From Thalassospiraceae bacterium LMO-SO8 (GTDB lineage: Bacteria; Pseudomonadota; Alphaproteobacteria; Rhodospirillales; Casp-alpha2): a stretch of 64,000 nucleotides of DNA. The first letter of the stretch is position 1, and the number at the start of each line of letters is the position of its first letter. The notes beneath the pieces are model-generated. The model did no database searches. It was not told the origin of the DNA and saw only the letters and a list, made by a program, of their open reading frames with translations. The translations under genes and the position numbers were made by a program. This document shows, piece by piece, positions 10,701 through 20,025 of this stretch. Location: NCBI GenBank assembly GCA_031655335.1, contig CP134226.1, forward strand, positions 3,344,001-3,408,000. Reading direction: 5' to 3'.

Positions 10701-11690
10701 ATGGAATACAGAACGCTGGGCCGCACGGGCGTGCGGGTGTCGCAACTGTGCTTCGGCACCATGTCCTTCGGGGCCGAGGCCGACAAGGCCGCGTCCAAGG
10801 CCATGTACAAGAAGGTGCGCGACATCGGCGTCAACTTCTTCGACTGCGCCGACGCCTATACCAAGGGCAAGGCCGAGGAAATCCTGGGCGATCTGATGAA
10901 GGGCGAACGGGACAACCTGGTCATCACCTCGAAATGCTTCAACAACATTCGGGGCGACATCAATTCCACGGGCGGCAACCGCCGTCATGTCGTCATGGCG
11001 GTGGAGGACAGCCTCAAGCGACTCAAGACCGACCGCCTGGACGTGCTGTTCATGCACCGCTTCGAGAAGCTGGCCCCGCTGGAGGAAGTCCTGCGCGGGT
11101 TGGAGGATTTGGTGCGCTCGGGCAAGGTGCTCTACATCGGGGCGTCGAACTACGCCGCCTGGCAGGTCGCCAAGGCGCTCGGCATTTCGGAAAAGAACGG
11201 CTGGACCAAGTTCGACGTGATCCAACCCATGTACAATTTGGTCAAGCGCGCGGCCGAGGCGGAAATTTTCCCCCAGGCCCAGGCCGAGGGCATGGGCGTC
11301 ATCACCTACAGCCCCGTCGGCGGCGGCATGCTGTCGGGCAAGTACCGCCCCGGCGTGCAGCCCAAGGTCGGCCGGGTCAAGGACAAGCAGGAATACGCCG
11401 TACGCTATTCCGACGACTGGATGCTGGAAACCGCCGGCCGGTTCACGGAATTCGCGGAAAAGCAGGGCATTCATCCGGTGACACTCGCCGTCGCCTGGGT
11501 CGCGGCCCATCCGGCGGTCACGGCCCCCATCGTCGGCGCCCGTAACGTCAAGCAGTTGGAACCCTCGCTCAAGTCCCTGGACGTCAAGATGACCCAGGAT
11601 TTGTGGGACGCCGTCGCCGCCCTGTCGCGCACCCCGGCGCCGGCCACGGACCGGCTGGAGGAGTACGAACCCGTCAAGGTGCGGGGGTGA
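10701..11690 (+). CDS. aldo/keto reductase
   Basis: A 329-residue TIM-barrel oxidoreductase using NADPH to reduce aldehydes or ketones. The catalytic tetrad is visible: Asp and Tyr in FFDCADAYTKGKAEE, Lys in LVITSKCF and His in VLFMHRF. Later family segments are present too (YIGASNYAAWQVAKAL, ITYSPVGGGMLSGKY, APIVGARNVKQLE). It belongs to the YajO/AKR11-like group; the natural substrate is unknown. It has a good ribosome-binding site (GGGAGGA) before the ATG. The Mla-like ATPase follows 37 bp downstream, but no functional link is evident. Confidence 0.9.
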   Translation: MEYRTLGRTGVRVSQLCFGTMSFGAEADKAASKAMYKKVRDIGVNFFDCADAYTKGKAEEILGDLMKGERDNLVITSKCFNNIRGDINSTGGNRRHVVMAVEDSLKRLKTDRLDVLFMHRFEKLAPLEEVLRGLEDLVRSGKVLYIGASNYAAWQVAKALGISEKNGWTKFDVIQPMYNLVKRAAEAEIFPQAQAEGMGVITYSPVGGGMLSGKYRPGVQPKVGRVKDKQEYAVRYSDDWMLETAGRFTEFAEKQGIHPVTLAVAWVAAHPAVTAPIVGARNVKQLEPSLKSLDVKMTQDLWDAVAALSRTPAPATDRLEEYEPVKVRG

Positions 11691-11727
11691 GGCGGCACCC
11701 GCCCCAGGCCCGCGCGGCCGCGGCCCG

Positions 11728-12573
11728 ATGAGCGCCGTGCCGGCGGAAATCAGGATCGAGGGCCTGTACAAGGCCTTCGGTGCCCATCGGGTGCTCACCG
11801 GCATCGACCTGTCGATCGAACGGGGCGAGATCGTCGCCGTCGTCGGCGGCTCGGGCAGCGGCAAGACGGTTCTGCTCAACCACATCCTCGGCCGTCTCGA
11901 CCCGGACCAGGGCCGCGTGTTCGTTGCCGACCACGACATGGACGGCGCCCCCCTGATCGACCTGTCGGCGCTCGATACGATGGAGACCGACCGCCTGCAC
12001 ACCCATTGGGGCGTGGTGTTCCAAAGGAATGCCCTGTTTTCCGGCACGGTGCTGGACAACATCGGCCTGTGGCTCACGGAAGTTCTGGACATGGAAGAGC
12101 CCGAGATCGCCGTCGTCGCGCGCAGGGTCCTGGCGGCGGTCGACCTTCCCGATACGGACGATTTCATGGCGACGGACGTGAACGAACTGTCCGGCGGCAT
12201 GGCCAAGCGTCTGGCCGTGGCCCGCGCCCTCGCCATGGACCCGGAGGTTTTGTTCTACGACGAGCCGACCACCGGCCTGGACCCGACCACGGCGTCGACC
12301 ATGCACGACCTGATCGCGCGCACGCACGTGGCGCCGACCCGGTCGGGCAAGCATCGGACGACCCTGATCGTCACCCATGACAAGGACCTGCTGCAAAGGC
12401 TGCAACCGCGCACGGTCATGCTGCACGAGGGCCAGGTGTTCTTCGACGGGCCGTTCGCGGATTTCGAGGCCTCGGCCTCGCCCATCATCCGGCCCTACTT
12501 CGACCTGATGCCGGTGCTGCACGGCCGCGCCCTCGACCCCCGCGACCTGCCGCCGCCGGGTCACGAAGAGTAG
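11728..12573 (+). CDS. ABC transporter ATPase, MlaF-like, without partner genes
   Basis: A 281-residue soluble ABC ATPase resembling MlaF/Ttg2A, which powers lipid transport at the envelope. All catalytic motifs are intact: Walker A GGSGSGKTVLL, signature ELSGGMAKRLAVARAL (the GGM form is typical of this subfamily) and Walker B VLFYDEPTTGLDP, plus the switch His in LIVTHDKD. The usual neighbours mlaE (permease), mlaD (MCE protein) and mlaC are absent, so the ATPase must work with a permease encoded elsewhere or have a different role. It is followed directly by a hairpin that may end the transcript. Confidence 0.85.
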   Translation: MSAVPAEIRIEGLYKAFGAHRVLTGIDLSIERGEIVAVVGGSGSGKTVLLNHILGRLDPDQGRVFVADHDMDGAPLIDLSALDTMETDRLHTHWGVVFQRNALFSGTVLDNIGLWLTEVLDMEEPEIAVVARRVLAAVDLPDTDDFMATDVNELSGGMAKRLAVARALAMDPEVLFYDEPTTGLDPTTASTMHDLIARTHVAPTRSGKHRTTLIVTHDKDLLQRLQPRTVMLHEGQVFFDGPFADFEASASPIIRPYFDLMPVLHGRALDPRDLPPPGHEE

Positions 12574-12594
12574 AGCCTATCAAGATGATAGGCT
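12574..12594 (+). terminator. hairpin after the MlaF-like gene
   Basis: AGCCTATCA-AGA-TGATAGGCT is a perfect 9-bp stem with a three-base loop that starts at the base after the stop codon. Only three T residues follow, so it is a weak intrinsic terminator or an mRNA end-stabilising hairpin. Confidence 0.5.
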
Positions 12595-12603
12595 TTCGCC
12601 CCC

Positions 12604-12643
12604 AAGAAAATCGGGGGCCCGCCGCCGAAACGACAGGGCCCCC
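12604..12643 (-). terminator. probable terminator of glnBA
   Basis: On the minus strand GGGGGCCC and GGGCCCCC pair as an 8-bp GC stem around a 15-base loop, followed by GATTTTCTT. It lies about 105 bp past the glnA stop, in the right direction to end the glnBA transcript. Confidence 0.5.
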
Positions 12644-12747
12644 AAGTTTGGCGCGTAAAACCGGTTGAACGCCGGTCTTCCGATTGGTCGTGATGTCTCC
12701 GAAAGACAGGGCAGGGCGGGACCGCGCGGTCCCGCCCGCCGTCTGTC

Positions 12748-14169
12748 TTAGGAGGAATAATACATCATGAATTCAACCGGATGCGGCGTGTGTTCGAAGT
12801 TGTAGATCTCTTCCCACTTGAGATCCATGTAGCCGTCGATGGCGTCGTCGGTGAAGACGTCGCCCTTCTTGAGGAAGTCGCGGTCGGCGTCCAGCGCCTG
12901 CATGGCTTCGCGGAGTGATCCGCAGACGGTGGGCACGCCCGCCAGTTCTTCGGCCGGCAGATCGTAGAGGTCCTTGTCCATCGGGTCGCCCGGATGGATC
13001 TTGTTCTGGATGCCGTCGAGGCCGGCCATCATCATGGCCGTGAACGCCAGGTACGGGTTGGCCGTGGCGTCCGGGAAGCGGATTTCGCAACGCTTGCCCT
13101 TGGGGCTGCCCGAATACGGAATGCGGCAGGAGGCCGAGCGGTTGCGGGCCGAATAGGCCAGCAGCACCGGGGCTTCGAAGCCGGGGATCAGGCGCTTGTA
13201 GGAGTTGGTCGACGGGTTGGTGAAGGCGTTGAGGGCCTTCGCGTGCTTGATGATGCCGCCGATGTAGTACAGGCAGGTTTCCGACAGGTCGGCATAGCCC
13301 GAGCCCGCGAAGGTCGGCTTGCCGTCCTTCCAGATGGACTGGTGGGTGTGCATGCCGGTGCCGTTGTCGCCGGCCACGGGCTTCGGCATGAAGGTCGCCG
13401 ACTTGCCGTAGGTATGGGCCACCATCTGGGTGCAGTACTTGTAGATCTGCACGTTGTCGGCGGCGCGCACCAGGGTCGAGAACGCCATGCCCAGTTCGTG
13501 CTGGGAGGCGGCGACTTCGTGGTGATGCTTGTCCATGGTCAGGCCCATTTCCTGCATCACGCTGACCATTTCGCCGCGCAGGTCGTGGCATGAATCAACC
13601 GGCGGGACGGGGAAGTAGCCGCCCTTGACGCCCGGGCGGTGGCCCAGGTTGCCTTCGTCGAACAGGGTGCCCGAGACATAGGGGCCTTCTTCGGAGGTGA
13701 ACTCGTAGAAGCACTTGTTCATTTCGACGGAATAGCGCACGTCGTCGAACACGAAGAATTCCGGCTCGGCGCCGAAGTAGGCCGTGTCGCCGATGCCCGT
13801 GGTGCCCAGATAGGCTTCGCCGCGCTTGGCGATGGAGCGCGGGTCGCGCTCATAGCCCTGGCCGGTGACCGGGTCGAGAACGTCGCAGTACAGGATCACG
13901 CAGGGCTGGGCCGAGAACGGGTCCATGACCGCCGTGGAGGCGTCGGGGATCAGCGCCATGTCGGATTCGTTGATGGCCTTCCAGCCGGCGATCGACGAGC
14001 CGTCGAACATGATGCCGTCTTCGAATTCGGCCTCGGTGACGAAGGAAGACACCATGGTGAGGTGCTGCCATTTCCCGCGGGAGTCGGTGAAGCGAAGGTC
14101 AACGAAGGGAATTTCGTTGTCCGTCACGTATTTAACGAATTCCGCCGGTGTTTTCAGATCCAAGCTCAT
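12748..14169 (-). CDS. glnA: glutamine synthetase type I
   Basis: The 473-residue GSI enzyme that makes glutamine from glutamate, ammonia and ATP, assembling as a dodecamer. Family segments seen are [23 protein letters not shown], the metal-binding EGPYVS and the NGSGMHTH-like motif as [14 protein letters not shown], then [12 protein letters not shown] (substrate Arg) and the adenylylation loop DKDLYDLP with its Tyr near residue 400. So it should be controlled by GlnE adenylylation and through GlnB. It lies 104 bp downstream of glnB and probably shares its nitrogen-regulated promoter. AAAGGAAG precedes the ATG. Confidence 0.96.
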   Translation of the reverse strand: MSLDLKTPAEFVKYVTDNEIPFVDLRFTDSRGKWQHLTMVSSFVTEAEFEDGIMFDGSSIAGWKAINESDMALIPDASTAVMDPFSAQPCVILYCDVLDPVTGQGYERDPRSIAKRGEAYLGTTGIGDTAYFGAEPEFFVFDDVRYSVEMNKCFYEFTSEEGPYVSGTLFDEGNLGHRPGVKGGYFPVPPVDSCHDLRGEMVSVMQEMGLTMDKHHHEVAASQHELGMAFSTLVRAADNVQIYKYCTQMVAHTYGKSATFMPKPVAGDNGTGMHTHQSIWKDGKPTFAGSGYADLSETCLYYIGGIIKHAKALNAFTNPSTNSYKRLIPGFEAPVLLAYSARNRSASCRIPYSGSPKGKRCEIRFPDATANPYLAFTAMMMAGLDGIQNKIHPGDPMDKDLYDLPAEELAGVPTVCGSLREAMQALDADRDFLKKGDVFTDDAIDGYMDLKWEEIYNFEHTPHPVEFMMYYSS

Positions 14170-14273
14170 ACTTGCTTCCTTTTCTTGACTAGGTGTCCAG
14201 ACGATATTTTTGAACGCGCTTTGGTTTAGGCCTCCCTGGCGCGCCGGCGCGGTGGCCGGCGGGAACCGGACGG

Positions 14274-14753
<480 letters not shown>

Positions 14754-14824
14754 TCAGCCCAATTCAAATACTTACGATGCAACTTGGCGGCCTTGAGTCA
14801 ACCGTTTGCCTGCCCATAATGCCG

Positions 14825-14864
14825 AAAAAAAGGGCATGTGCGAATAATTTCGGCACATGCCCTT
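14825..14864 (-). terminator. strong intrinsic terminator of the aminotransferase gene
   Basis: On the minus strand AAGGGCATGTGC pairs perfectly with GCACATGCCCTT (12 bp, 11-base loop), and the second arm runs into a tract of about seven T residues. It sits 26 bp past the aminotransferase stop and before the glnB promoter, insulating the two units. Confidence 0.88.
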
Positions 14865-14889
14865 GGGATCGTTGCGGACCGGGGCCGCG

Positions 14890-16059
14890 CTAGCCGGACA
14901 GGCAGTCGCGGATGCGGGCCACGGCCTTCAGGATGTTTTCCTTGGAATTGGCGTAGGAAAAGCGGATGTAGCCCTCGCCATGGGCGCCGAAGCTGGTGCC
15001 GGAAATGATCGCCACGCCGGCCTCGTTCAACAGCTTGTTCTGCATTTCCATGGACGACAGTCCCGTGCCCTCGATGTTGGGGAAGGCGTAGAAGGCGCCC
15101 CCCGGTTCGGCGCAGCGAAAGCCCGGAATCTGGTTCAGTTCGCGCAGGATGACCTTGCGGCGTTCGTCAAATGCCTTGACCATGTCGTCGACCGCGTCCT
15201 GCGGCCCGTCCAGCGCCGCGATGCCCGCGAACTGGCTGGCCGCGTTGACGCAGGAATTGCAGTTGATGGCGAGGCGCGTGACCGGCTCGACCATGGATTT
15301 CGGCCACACGCCATAGCCCATGCGCCAGCCGGTCATGGCATAGGTCTTGGACCAGCCGTCGAGCAGGATCACCCGGTCGCGCAGGTGCTCGTATTCCAGC
15401 AGGCTGACGTGCTCGCGCCCGTCGTAAAGCATGCGGCAATAGATCTCGTCGGACATGATGGTGACGTGGGGATGTTCGGCCAGGCCCGCCGCCAGCTTGT
15501 CCATTTCCTCCCGCGGCACGGCGCCGCCCGTGGGGTTGGCGGGGGAATTCAGGATGATCAGCCGGGTGCGCGGCGTGATCAGGGCCAACACTTCCTCGGC
15601 CGAGAAGGCGAAGCCCTTGTCCTCGTGCAGCGCCATGGGCACGGGGGTGGCGCCCGTGAACTTGATGACGCTTTCGTAGATCGGGAATCCCGGATTGGGA
15701 TAGATGATCTCGGCCCCCGGTTCGCCCAGGGCCAGCACGGCGAAGAACATGGTGACCTTGCCGCCCGGCACGATGATGACGTCGGCGGGGTCGACGGTCA
15801 CTTTCCGATGCCGCGCGATGTCGCGCACCACGGCTTCCCGCAGTTCGGGGATGCCGTTGGCGGGGGTATAGCCGTGATGGCCGTCCTTCAGCGCCTTGAT
15901 GGCGGCCTCGACGATATGCGGCGGGGTCTTGAAGTCGGGCTGGCCGATGCCGAGGTTGATGATGTCCTTGCCCTGGGCGGCCAGCGCATTGGCGCGGGCC
16001 AGAACCTCGAAGGCGCTTTCGGTGCCGAGCCGCGACATCGCGGCGGCCATCTGTACCAT
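14890..16059 (-). CDS. class I/II aminotransferase (PLP-dependent)
   Basis: A 389-residue fold-type I aminotransferase. It shows LGIGQPDFKTPPHIVEAA, the helix YTPANGIPELREAV, the cofactor Asn in NSPANPTGG, the Asp/Tyr pair in IMSDEIYCRMLYDG and the PLP lysine in DGWSKTYAMTGWRMGYG, then the C-terminal Arg region YIRFSYANS. It resembles aspartate- or alanine-type enzymes; the substrate cannot be fixed. The frame is open to 16491, but I start it at the ATG at 16059 (MVQMAAAMSRLG), with GGAG upstream and normal family length. It is divergent from the cupin gene and ends at a strong terminator. Confidence 0.9.
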   Translation of the reverse strand: MVQMAAAMSRLGTESAFEVLARANALAAQGKDIINLGIGQPDFKTPPHIVEAAIKALKDGHHGYTPANGIPELREAVVRDIARHRKVTVDPADVIIVPGGKVTMFFAVLALGEPGAEIIYPNPGFPIYESVIKFTGATPVPMALHEDKGFAFSAEEVLALITPRTRLIILNSPANPTGGAVPREEMDKLAAGLAEHPHVTIMSDEIYCRMLYDGREHVSLLEYEHLRDRVILLDGWSKTYAMTGWRMGYGVWPKSMVEPVTRLAINCNSCVNAASQFAGIAALDGPQDAVDDMVKAFDERRKVILRELNQIPGFRCAEPGGAFYAFPNIEGTGLSSMEMQNKLLNEAGVAIISGTSFGAHGEGYIRFSYANSKENILKAVARIRDCLSG

Positions 16060-16158
16060 GGATGAAATCTCCGTCTGGTGGTCTTTGTATCGGGGCCTTG
16101 GCGGCCCGTTTCCGGTGGGCGGCACTCTATGGTAGACGGTCGGGCGGAGGCAACGGTC

Positions 16159-16506
16159 ATGAGCGATTTCAACGCGGCGGACATATCGAACCTTTTCGCG
16201 AACCTGCCCGACGGCCAGGGGGCGGAAGTGTTCACCCGATTGGCCGAAGGCGGGGCCTTCCGGCTGGAGCGCATCGTCTCCACCGGCCAGGCGACGCCGC
16301 CGGGGGAGTGGTACGACCAGACCGACGACGAATGGGTGATCCTGCTCACGGGCGCGGCCGGGCTTCTGATCGAGGGCGCGGCCGCCCCCCATACCCTCAC
16401 GCCCGGCGATTTCCTGCTGCTGCCGGCGCACAAGCGCCACCGCGTCGAATGGACGGCGGCGGATCGGGAAACGGTCTGGCTGGCGCTTCATTTCAAGCCC
16501 GCTTGA
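16159..16506 (+). CDS. small single-domain cupin protein
   Basis: A 115-residue beta-barrel protein. Cupin motif 1 is partly preserved (GEWYDQTDDEWVILLTGAAGL, where a Gln-Thr replaces the usual His-x-His), and motif 2 is present as LTPGDFLLLPAHKRHRVEW with His. The residues fit the group of small cupins that keep a phosphomannose-isomerase-like fold and may be metal-poor. Start chosen at the ATG at 16159 with GGAGG eight bases upstream; ATG at 16129 would add ten residues without a binding site. Function unknown. Confidence 0.75.
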   Translation: MSDFNAADISNLFANLPDGQGAEVFTRLAEGGAFRLERIVSTGQATPPGEWYDQTDDEWVILLTGAAGLLIEGAAAPHTLTPGDFLLLPAHKRHRVEWTAADRETVWLALHFKPA

Positions 16507-16595
16507 CGTAAGCGGGGCAGGGGATTACACAGGGCGCTCTTTCGTGGGCCGCGCCCAGTAAATTGGCGGCTCCGGGGCTCGAAAAGGGTCCGAAT

Positions 16596-16673
16596 GGTGG
16601 CTGTAGCTCAGTTGGTTAGAGCATCGGCTTGTGGTGCCGAGGGTCGTGGGTTCAAATCCCATCAGCCACCCCA
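16596..16673 (+). tRNA. tRNA-His (GTG)
   Basis: A full cloverleaf: acceptor GTGGCTG/CAGCCAC with the additional G-1 at 16596 opposite discriminator C, the D-arm GCTCAGTTGGTTAGAGC, anticodon stem TCGGC/GCCGA with loop TTGTGGT (anticodon GTG), and the T-arm with GTTCAAATC. The 3' CCA is encoded (16671-16673). The G-1 residue is the identity element of histidine tRNA. Confidence 0.97.
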
Positions 16674-16763
16674 TTTCCTCCAAAATCCCGGCATTAAATG
16701 CCGTTCTGGTGATTTGCCCCGCGCAGCACGCCAAACGGGCAGCCATGATCCGCTCCCCAACGT

Positions 16764-17075
16764 CTACAAATGCCGTTCGACATCCATGCGTTTATGCAGG
16801 ACACGGACGACAACAAGACCGTCGTCGGCAAGGCGGTAGAACACCATGTGCGAACCCGCTGGATATTTGAAATACCCGTCACGAACATCGACCGGACGCC
16901 CGATTTTCCGGCCCGCGGCCAAGCCTTCGAACACGTCAACGATGTCGTTGTGATAACGGTCCGCCTGCTCCGGGGACCAGGTCTTGAAGGTATAAAGCCA
17001 AATCTCTTCCAGATCGCTTTCGGCGCGCGGGGTCAGCCGGTATGGGGTGCCTTTACCCGGCTCCCTACCCGCCAT
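16764..17075 (-). CDS. parE: ParE-type toxin of a ParDE module
   Basis: A 103-residue RelE/ParE superfamily toxin. The core pattern is clear: YRLTPRAESDLEEIWLYT, a helical hairpin TWSPEQADRYHNDIVDVFEGLA, then the beta strands SHMVFYRLADDGLVVVRVLHKRMD. ParE proteins poison DNA gyrase, so expression without the antitoxin would block replication; this is family knowledge. Its first codons overlap the end of parD by 11 bp, the usual translational coupling. It sits 90 bp downstream of tRNA-His. The symbol is unrelated to topoisomerase parE at 938-3007. Confidence 0.88.
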   Translation of the reverse strand: MAGREPGKGTPYRLTPRAESDLEEIWLYTFKTWSPEQADRYHNDIVDVFEGLAAGRKIGRPVDVRDGYFKYPAGSHMVFYRLADDGLVVVRVLHKRMDVERHL

Positions 17076-17310
17076 GTTTGGCCCGCATCCGCTTCAAAAA
17101 TGCGTCGCTGTCGAACGGCTGGGGCGGACCGGACTCTTCTCCGGCAACCAGCGCATCCCGCAAGGTTTTCACCTGCGCCTCGTGTTCCTCCAAAAGCCGC
17201 AATCCCGCCCGGACCACGTCGCTGGCCGAACCGTAGCGACCGGTCTGCACTTGCGATTGGATGAATTCCGCGAAATGATCGCCAAGGACAACGGACGTAT
17301 TGCGCGCCAT
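17065..17310 (-). CDS. parD: ParD-type antitoxin
   Basis: An 81-residue ribbon-helix-helix antitoxin: MARNTSVVLGDHFAEFIQSQ, then VQTGRYGSASDVVRAGLRLL, the hallmark of ParD/CopG-like antitoxins. The acidic C-terminal tail (EEHEAQVKTLRDAL ... FDSDAFLKRMRAKHGG) should wrap the toxin. I start it at the ATG at 17310; the upstream in-frame residues MVFFRELE overlap the Shine-Dalgarno (GGGAG). It should also autoregulate the pair through the palindrome at 17346-17360. Confidence 0.88.
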   Translation of the reverse strand: MARNTSVVLGDHFAEFIQSQVQTGRYGSASDVVRAGLRLLEEHEAQVKTLRDALVAGEESGPPQPFDSDAFLKRMRAKHGG

Positions 17311-17345
17311 TTCAAGCTCCCGAAAAAAAACCATCGCGGCGAATG

Positions 17346-17360
17346 TACCAAATTTTGGTA
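17346..17360 (-). promoter_or_regulatory. parDE operator palindrome
   Basis: TACCAAA-T-TTTGGTA is a perfect 7+1+7 inverted repeat located 36-50 bp upstream of the parD start codon, overlapping the likely promoter. Ribbon-helix-helix antitoxins bind such sites, so this is the probable autoregulatory operator. Confidence 0.7.
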
Positions 17361-17540
17361 ATTATGAAAAGCGCCTGTTAGGCGCCGCCCCGGAAACCTT
17401 GGGCTTGAACGGCCATCCCACCAGCCCCTCAATTTCCTCAAATTCCCATGGTCTCTCTGGCGGTCCTGCGTCTAAGCTGGTGAAAACCGGCGGCCGTTCG
17501 GCCGCACTCACCAAACAAGATCATCCAGAGGACCCATCCC

Positions 17541-18365
17541 ATGTCATCCGATTCCGCGGCCGCCCGGCCGGCTGCTGCCCTGTCTCCCGCCCTTGCTGAT
17601 CTCGCAACGCAGCTCTGGGCCGCCCGCCGGGACGGCGGGACGGTCGATCTCGACGCGGTGACCCTGCCGCGGACCCTGGACGCGGGCTATGCCGTGCAGG
17701 CGGCGGTCGACGGGGCCTGTGGTGCTGCCATCGCCGCGTTCAAGATCGGATCGTCGAGCAAGGCGTCCCAGGAAAAGCTGGGCACGGACGAGCCCTGGTT
17801 CGGCGCGGTCGCGCAGACCTTCATGGCGCAAAGTGGTGCCATCGTGCCGTCCGTCGCCCACACGCTTGCCGTGGAGGGCGAGTTCGCCTTTCGCCTGAGC
17901 GCCGATCTGCCGGCGCGGGCGGGCGGCTATGAGATCGCCGACGTCCGCGCCGCCGTCGACCAAGTGGCGCCCGCCATCGAGGTTGTCGGCCGGCGGTTCG
18001 AGGGCGGGCCCGAGGGGGGCGCCATGCTGCCGCTGCTGGTCGCCGACGGCGGCGTCAACGTCGCGCTGGTCCTGGGCGCTGCGAAACCCTTCACCCCGGA
18101 CATGGATTTCCGCGACCACGGCGTGATCATGCGGATCAACGATGCGGAGCGGGGCAGGGGCGTCGGGTCCATGGCGCTCGGCGATCCGCTCAACTCGCTG
18201 CTGTGGCTGGTCAACGGCCTGTCGCGGCGCGGGCGCGGGCTGACGGCGGGGCAGTGGGTGTCGACCGGCACCTGCACGGGCATCGAGCCCGCCGCCCCCG
18301 GCGACCGCGCCGTGGCCGATTTCGGTGATTTGGGCGTTGTCGAGGTGACGTTGGATCGCCGATAA
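17541..18365 (+). CDS. 2-keto-4-pentenoate hydratase-like protein (FAH superfamily)
   Basis: A 274-residue protein of the MhpD/fumarylacetoacetase superfamily, which hydrates or decarboxylates 2-hydroxydienoates from aromatic ring cleavage. Visible family features are AFKIGSSSKASQEKLGTDEP, the metal-binding Glu pair in AVEGEFAFRLSADLP, APAIEVVGRRFE (second metal ligand region), and the C-terminal GQWVSTGTCTG. AGAGGA precedes the ATG. It is followed 45 bp later by a dehydrogenase of the 3-hydroxyisobutyrate family on the same strand, so the two probably form a short catabolic operon; the pathway is not identifiable. Confidence 0.82.
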   Translation: MSSDSAAARPAAALSPALADLATQLWAARRDGGTVDLDAVTLPRTLDAGYAVQAAVDGACGAAIAAFKIGSSSKASQEKLGTDEPWFGAVAQTFMAQSGAIVPSVAHTLAVEGEFAFRLSADLPARAGGYEIADVRAAVDQVAPAIEVVGRRFEGGPEGGAMLPLLVADGGVNVALVLGAAKPFTPDMDFRDHGVIMRINDAERGRGVGSMALGDPLNSLLWLVNGLSRRGRGLTAGQWVSTGTCTGIEPAAPGDRAVADFGDLGVVEVTLDRR

Positions 18366-18410
18366 CGGCAAACCCACTTTTTAAGAAAATCAAACTCAGA
18401 GGATTCTTCC

Positions 18411-19331
18411 ATGACACTTCCCTCCGTCGGTTTCATCGGCCTCGGCACCATGGGCCGGGGCATGGCGCTCAACCTCGTGAAGGCGGCCGAGGCGGTGTTC
18501 GTCTACGACCCCGTGCCGGAGGCCGTGAAATTGCTGACCGATGCCGGTGCCGTCGCCTGCGCCAGCCCGGCCGAGGTCGCGGAAAAGGTGGGCACGGTCA
18601 TCATCTGCGTGCCCGACGCGCCGCAGGTGCGGGACGTGATTTTCGGGCCGGGCGGCAACGGCCCCGGCGGCATCGCCGATGCCGAGCGCAAGGACATCAC
18701 GGTGCTGGACGCCACCACCATGAAGCGGCCCGACGCGCTGGCCATCGCCGAGGACGCGGCGGCCAAGGGGATCGCCTACTTCGATTGCCCCATTTCCGGC
18801 CTGCCCCGGCGGGCGGCGGACGGCACCCTGACCATCATGTTCGGCGGCACCAAGGAAGGCTATGACGCGGCCCTGCCGTTCCTCAAGGCCTGCGGCGAGG
18901 AGATCATCCATTCCGGGCCGCTCGGCGCCGGGCAGGCCATGAAGGGCCTGAACAACGTGATCTACAACATCAACATCGCGGCGTTCTGCGAGCTGCTGCC
19001 GCTCGCCCTCAAGTCGGGCATGGGGGTCGAGGCGCTGGAGAAGCTGGTGCTGACGGGATCGTCGCGGTCGTTCGCGTCCGAGCATTTCGTGCCCAAGGTT
19101 CTGAACGGCGATTTCGAGGGCGATTTCCCCATGCAGGGCGCCTACAAGGACATCCTCAACGTGCAGAGCCTGGCCAGGGACGCCGAGGCCGCGACGCCGC
19201 TGGCCGACGCCATGACGGCGATCTATGAACGGGCGCTGGAGGCCGGTTACGGCCAGGGCCCGAAAAGCTCCATGATCAAGCTGTATGAAGAGGACCTGGG
19301 CGTGACGTTCCGCCGGCCCGGCAAGAGCTGA
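18411..19331 (+). CDS. NAD(P)-dependent dehydrogenase, 3-hydroxyisobutyrate dehydrogenase family
   Basis: A 306-residue beta-hydroxyacid dehydrogenase. The N-terminal Rossmann domain has VGFIGLGTMGRGMALNLVKA and CVPDAPQVRDVIFG. The substrate loop is FDCPISGLPRRAADGTLTIMFGG (normally DAPVSGG...A..GTL). The catalytic Lys lies in GAGQAMKGLNNVIYN, and the C-terminal helical domain includes GDFEGDFPMQGAYKDI, comparable to the usual F....L..KDL. The altered DCPISGLPRR loop suggests a substrate other than 3-hydroxyisobutyrate. Second gene of a two-gene unit with the hydratase. Confidence 0.88.
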   Translation: MTLPSVGFIGLGTMGRGMALNLVKAAEAVFVYDPVPEAVKLLTDAGAVACASPAEVAEKVGTVIICVPDAPQVRDVIFGPGGNGPGGIADAERKDITVLDATTMKRPDALAIAEDAAAKGIAYFDCPISGLPRRAADGTLTIMFGGTKEGYDAALPFLKACGEEIIHSGPLGAGQAMKGLNNVIYNINIAAFCELLPLALKSGMGVEALEKLVLTGSSRSFASEHFVPKVLNGDFEGDFPMQGAYKDILNVQSLARDAEAATPLADAMTAIYERALEAGYGQGPKSSMIKLYEEDLGVTFRRPGKS

Positions 19332-19403
19332 AAACGCCGCTCTGGCTCCCGGATTCCTGACGGCCTATAAGGAGTGAATAGCGACGTAGTCAGGGGGCGC
19401 GCG

Positions 19404-19934
19404 ATGGAGCAGCGTCAGAGTCATCTCCTCTATTCGCGGTTCACCGTGGCCGGCGACGACGGCGCGTTCAAGTCCCCGATGGCGCGGCAGTTGCTGGCCT
19501 ATTGGCGGGACAAGGCAGGGGACCGGCGGCGGCCCGCCTGGACCGACCTGAACCTCATGGACGTCTACGGCATCGCGCCCAATATCATGGTCCGCGATCC
19601 GGTCGACGGCGGCCGCGATTTCCGCTGCCGGTTCTGCGGCACGGCGCTGGTTTCCGTGCTGGGCATGGATCCGACGGGCAGGCTGCTCGACGAATGCTAT
19701 GCGCCCGAAGGCCGCGACATGATGCTGGCGCGCTATCATCTGGTCCTGTCGGCCGACGCCCCCGTGCGCGTCGTTGGCTACGTCCGCGTGGTGGAGAAGA
19801 ACCTGCCGACCGGGTTCGAATGCGTGATGCTGCCGGTCAGCGGCGCCGACGGGGGCATCGGCCATGTCATGATGGTTCTGGATTTCGCCTACGATCCCGA
19901 AGAGGACGAAGTTCCGAAGCCCGGCCTGTCCTGA
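19404..19934 (+). CDS. PAS_5-type domain protein, copy 1
   Basis: A 176-residue protein made of one PAS_5-like sensory domain and nothing else: a helix SPMARQLLAYWRDK, the conserved AWTDLNLMDVYGIAPNIMVRD, FRCRFCGTALVSVLGMD, a turn ARYHLVLSADAPVR and VEKNLPTGFECVMLPVSGAD. Such proteins are numerous in Rhodospirillales, and the ligand is unknown. Start chosen at the ATG at 19404 with AGGGGG upstream; GTG at 19374 is possible. The next gene is a clear paralogue. Confidence 0.8.
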   Translation: MEQRQSHLLYSRFTVAGDDGAFKSPMARQLLAYWRDKAGDRRRPAWTDLNLMDVYGIAPNIMVRDPVDGGRDFRCRFCGTALVSVLGMDPTGRLLDECYAPEGRDMMLARYHLVLSADAPVRVVGYVRVVEKNLPTGFECVMLPVSGADGGIGHVMMVLDFAYDPEEDEVPKPGLS

Positions 19935-20025
19935 TTTTGACCGGGCTCGCGGAAGCCTTTACCGCGGGTTGCATAGGTTGGTATGACTAAATGTCTTCAC
20001 AACCTTCTGTTGCCGGGAATTCACC

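Noticed and set aside
16532-16556. GGGCGC/GCGCCC stem after the cupin gene
   Set aside because: Only six pairs and no T tract; in GC-rich DNA such stems are frequent.
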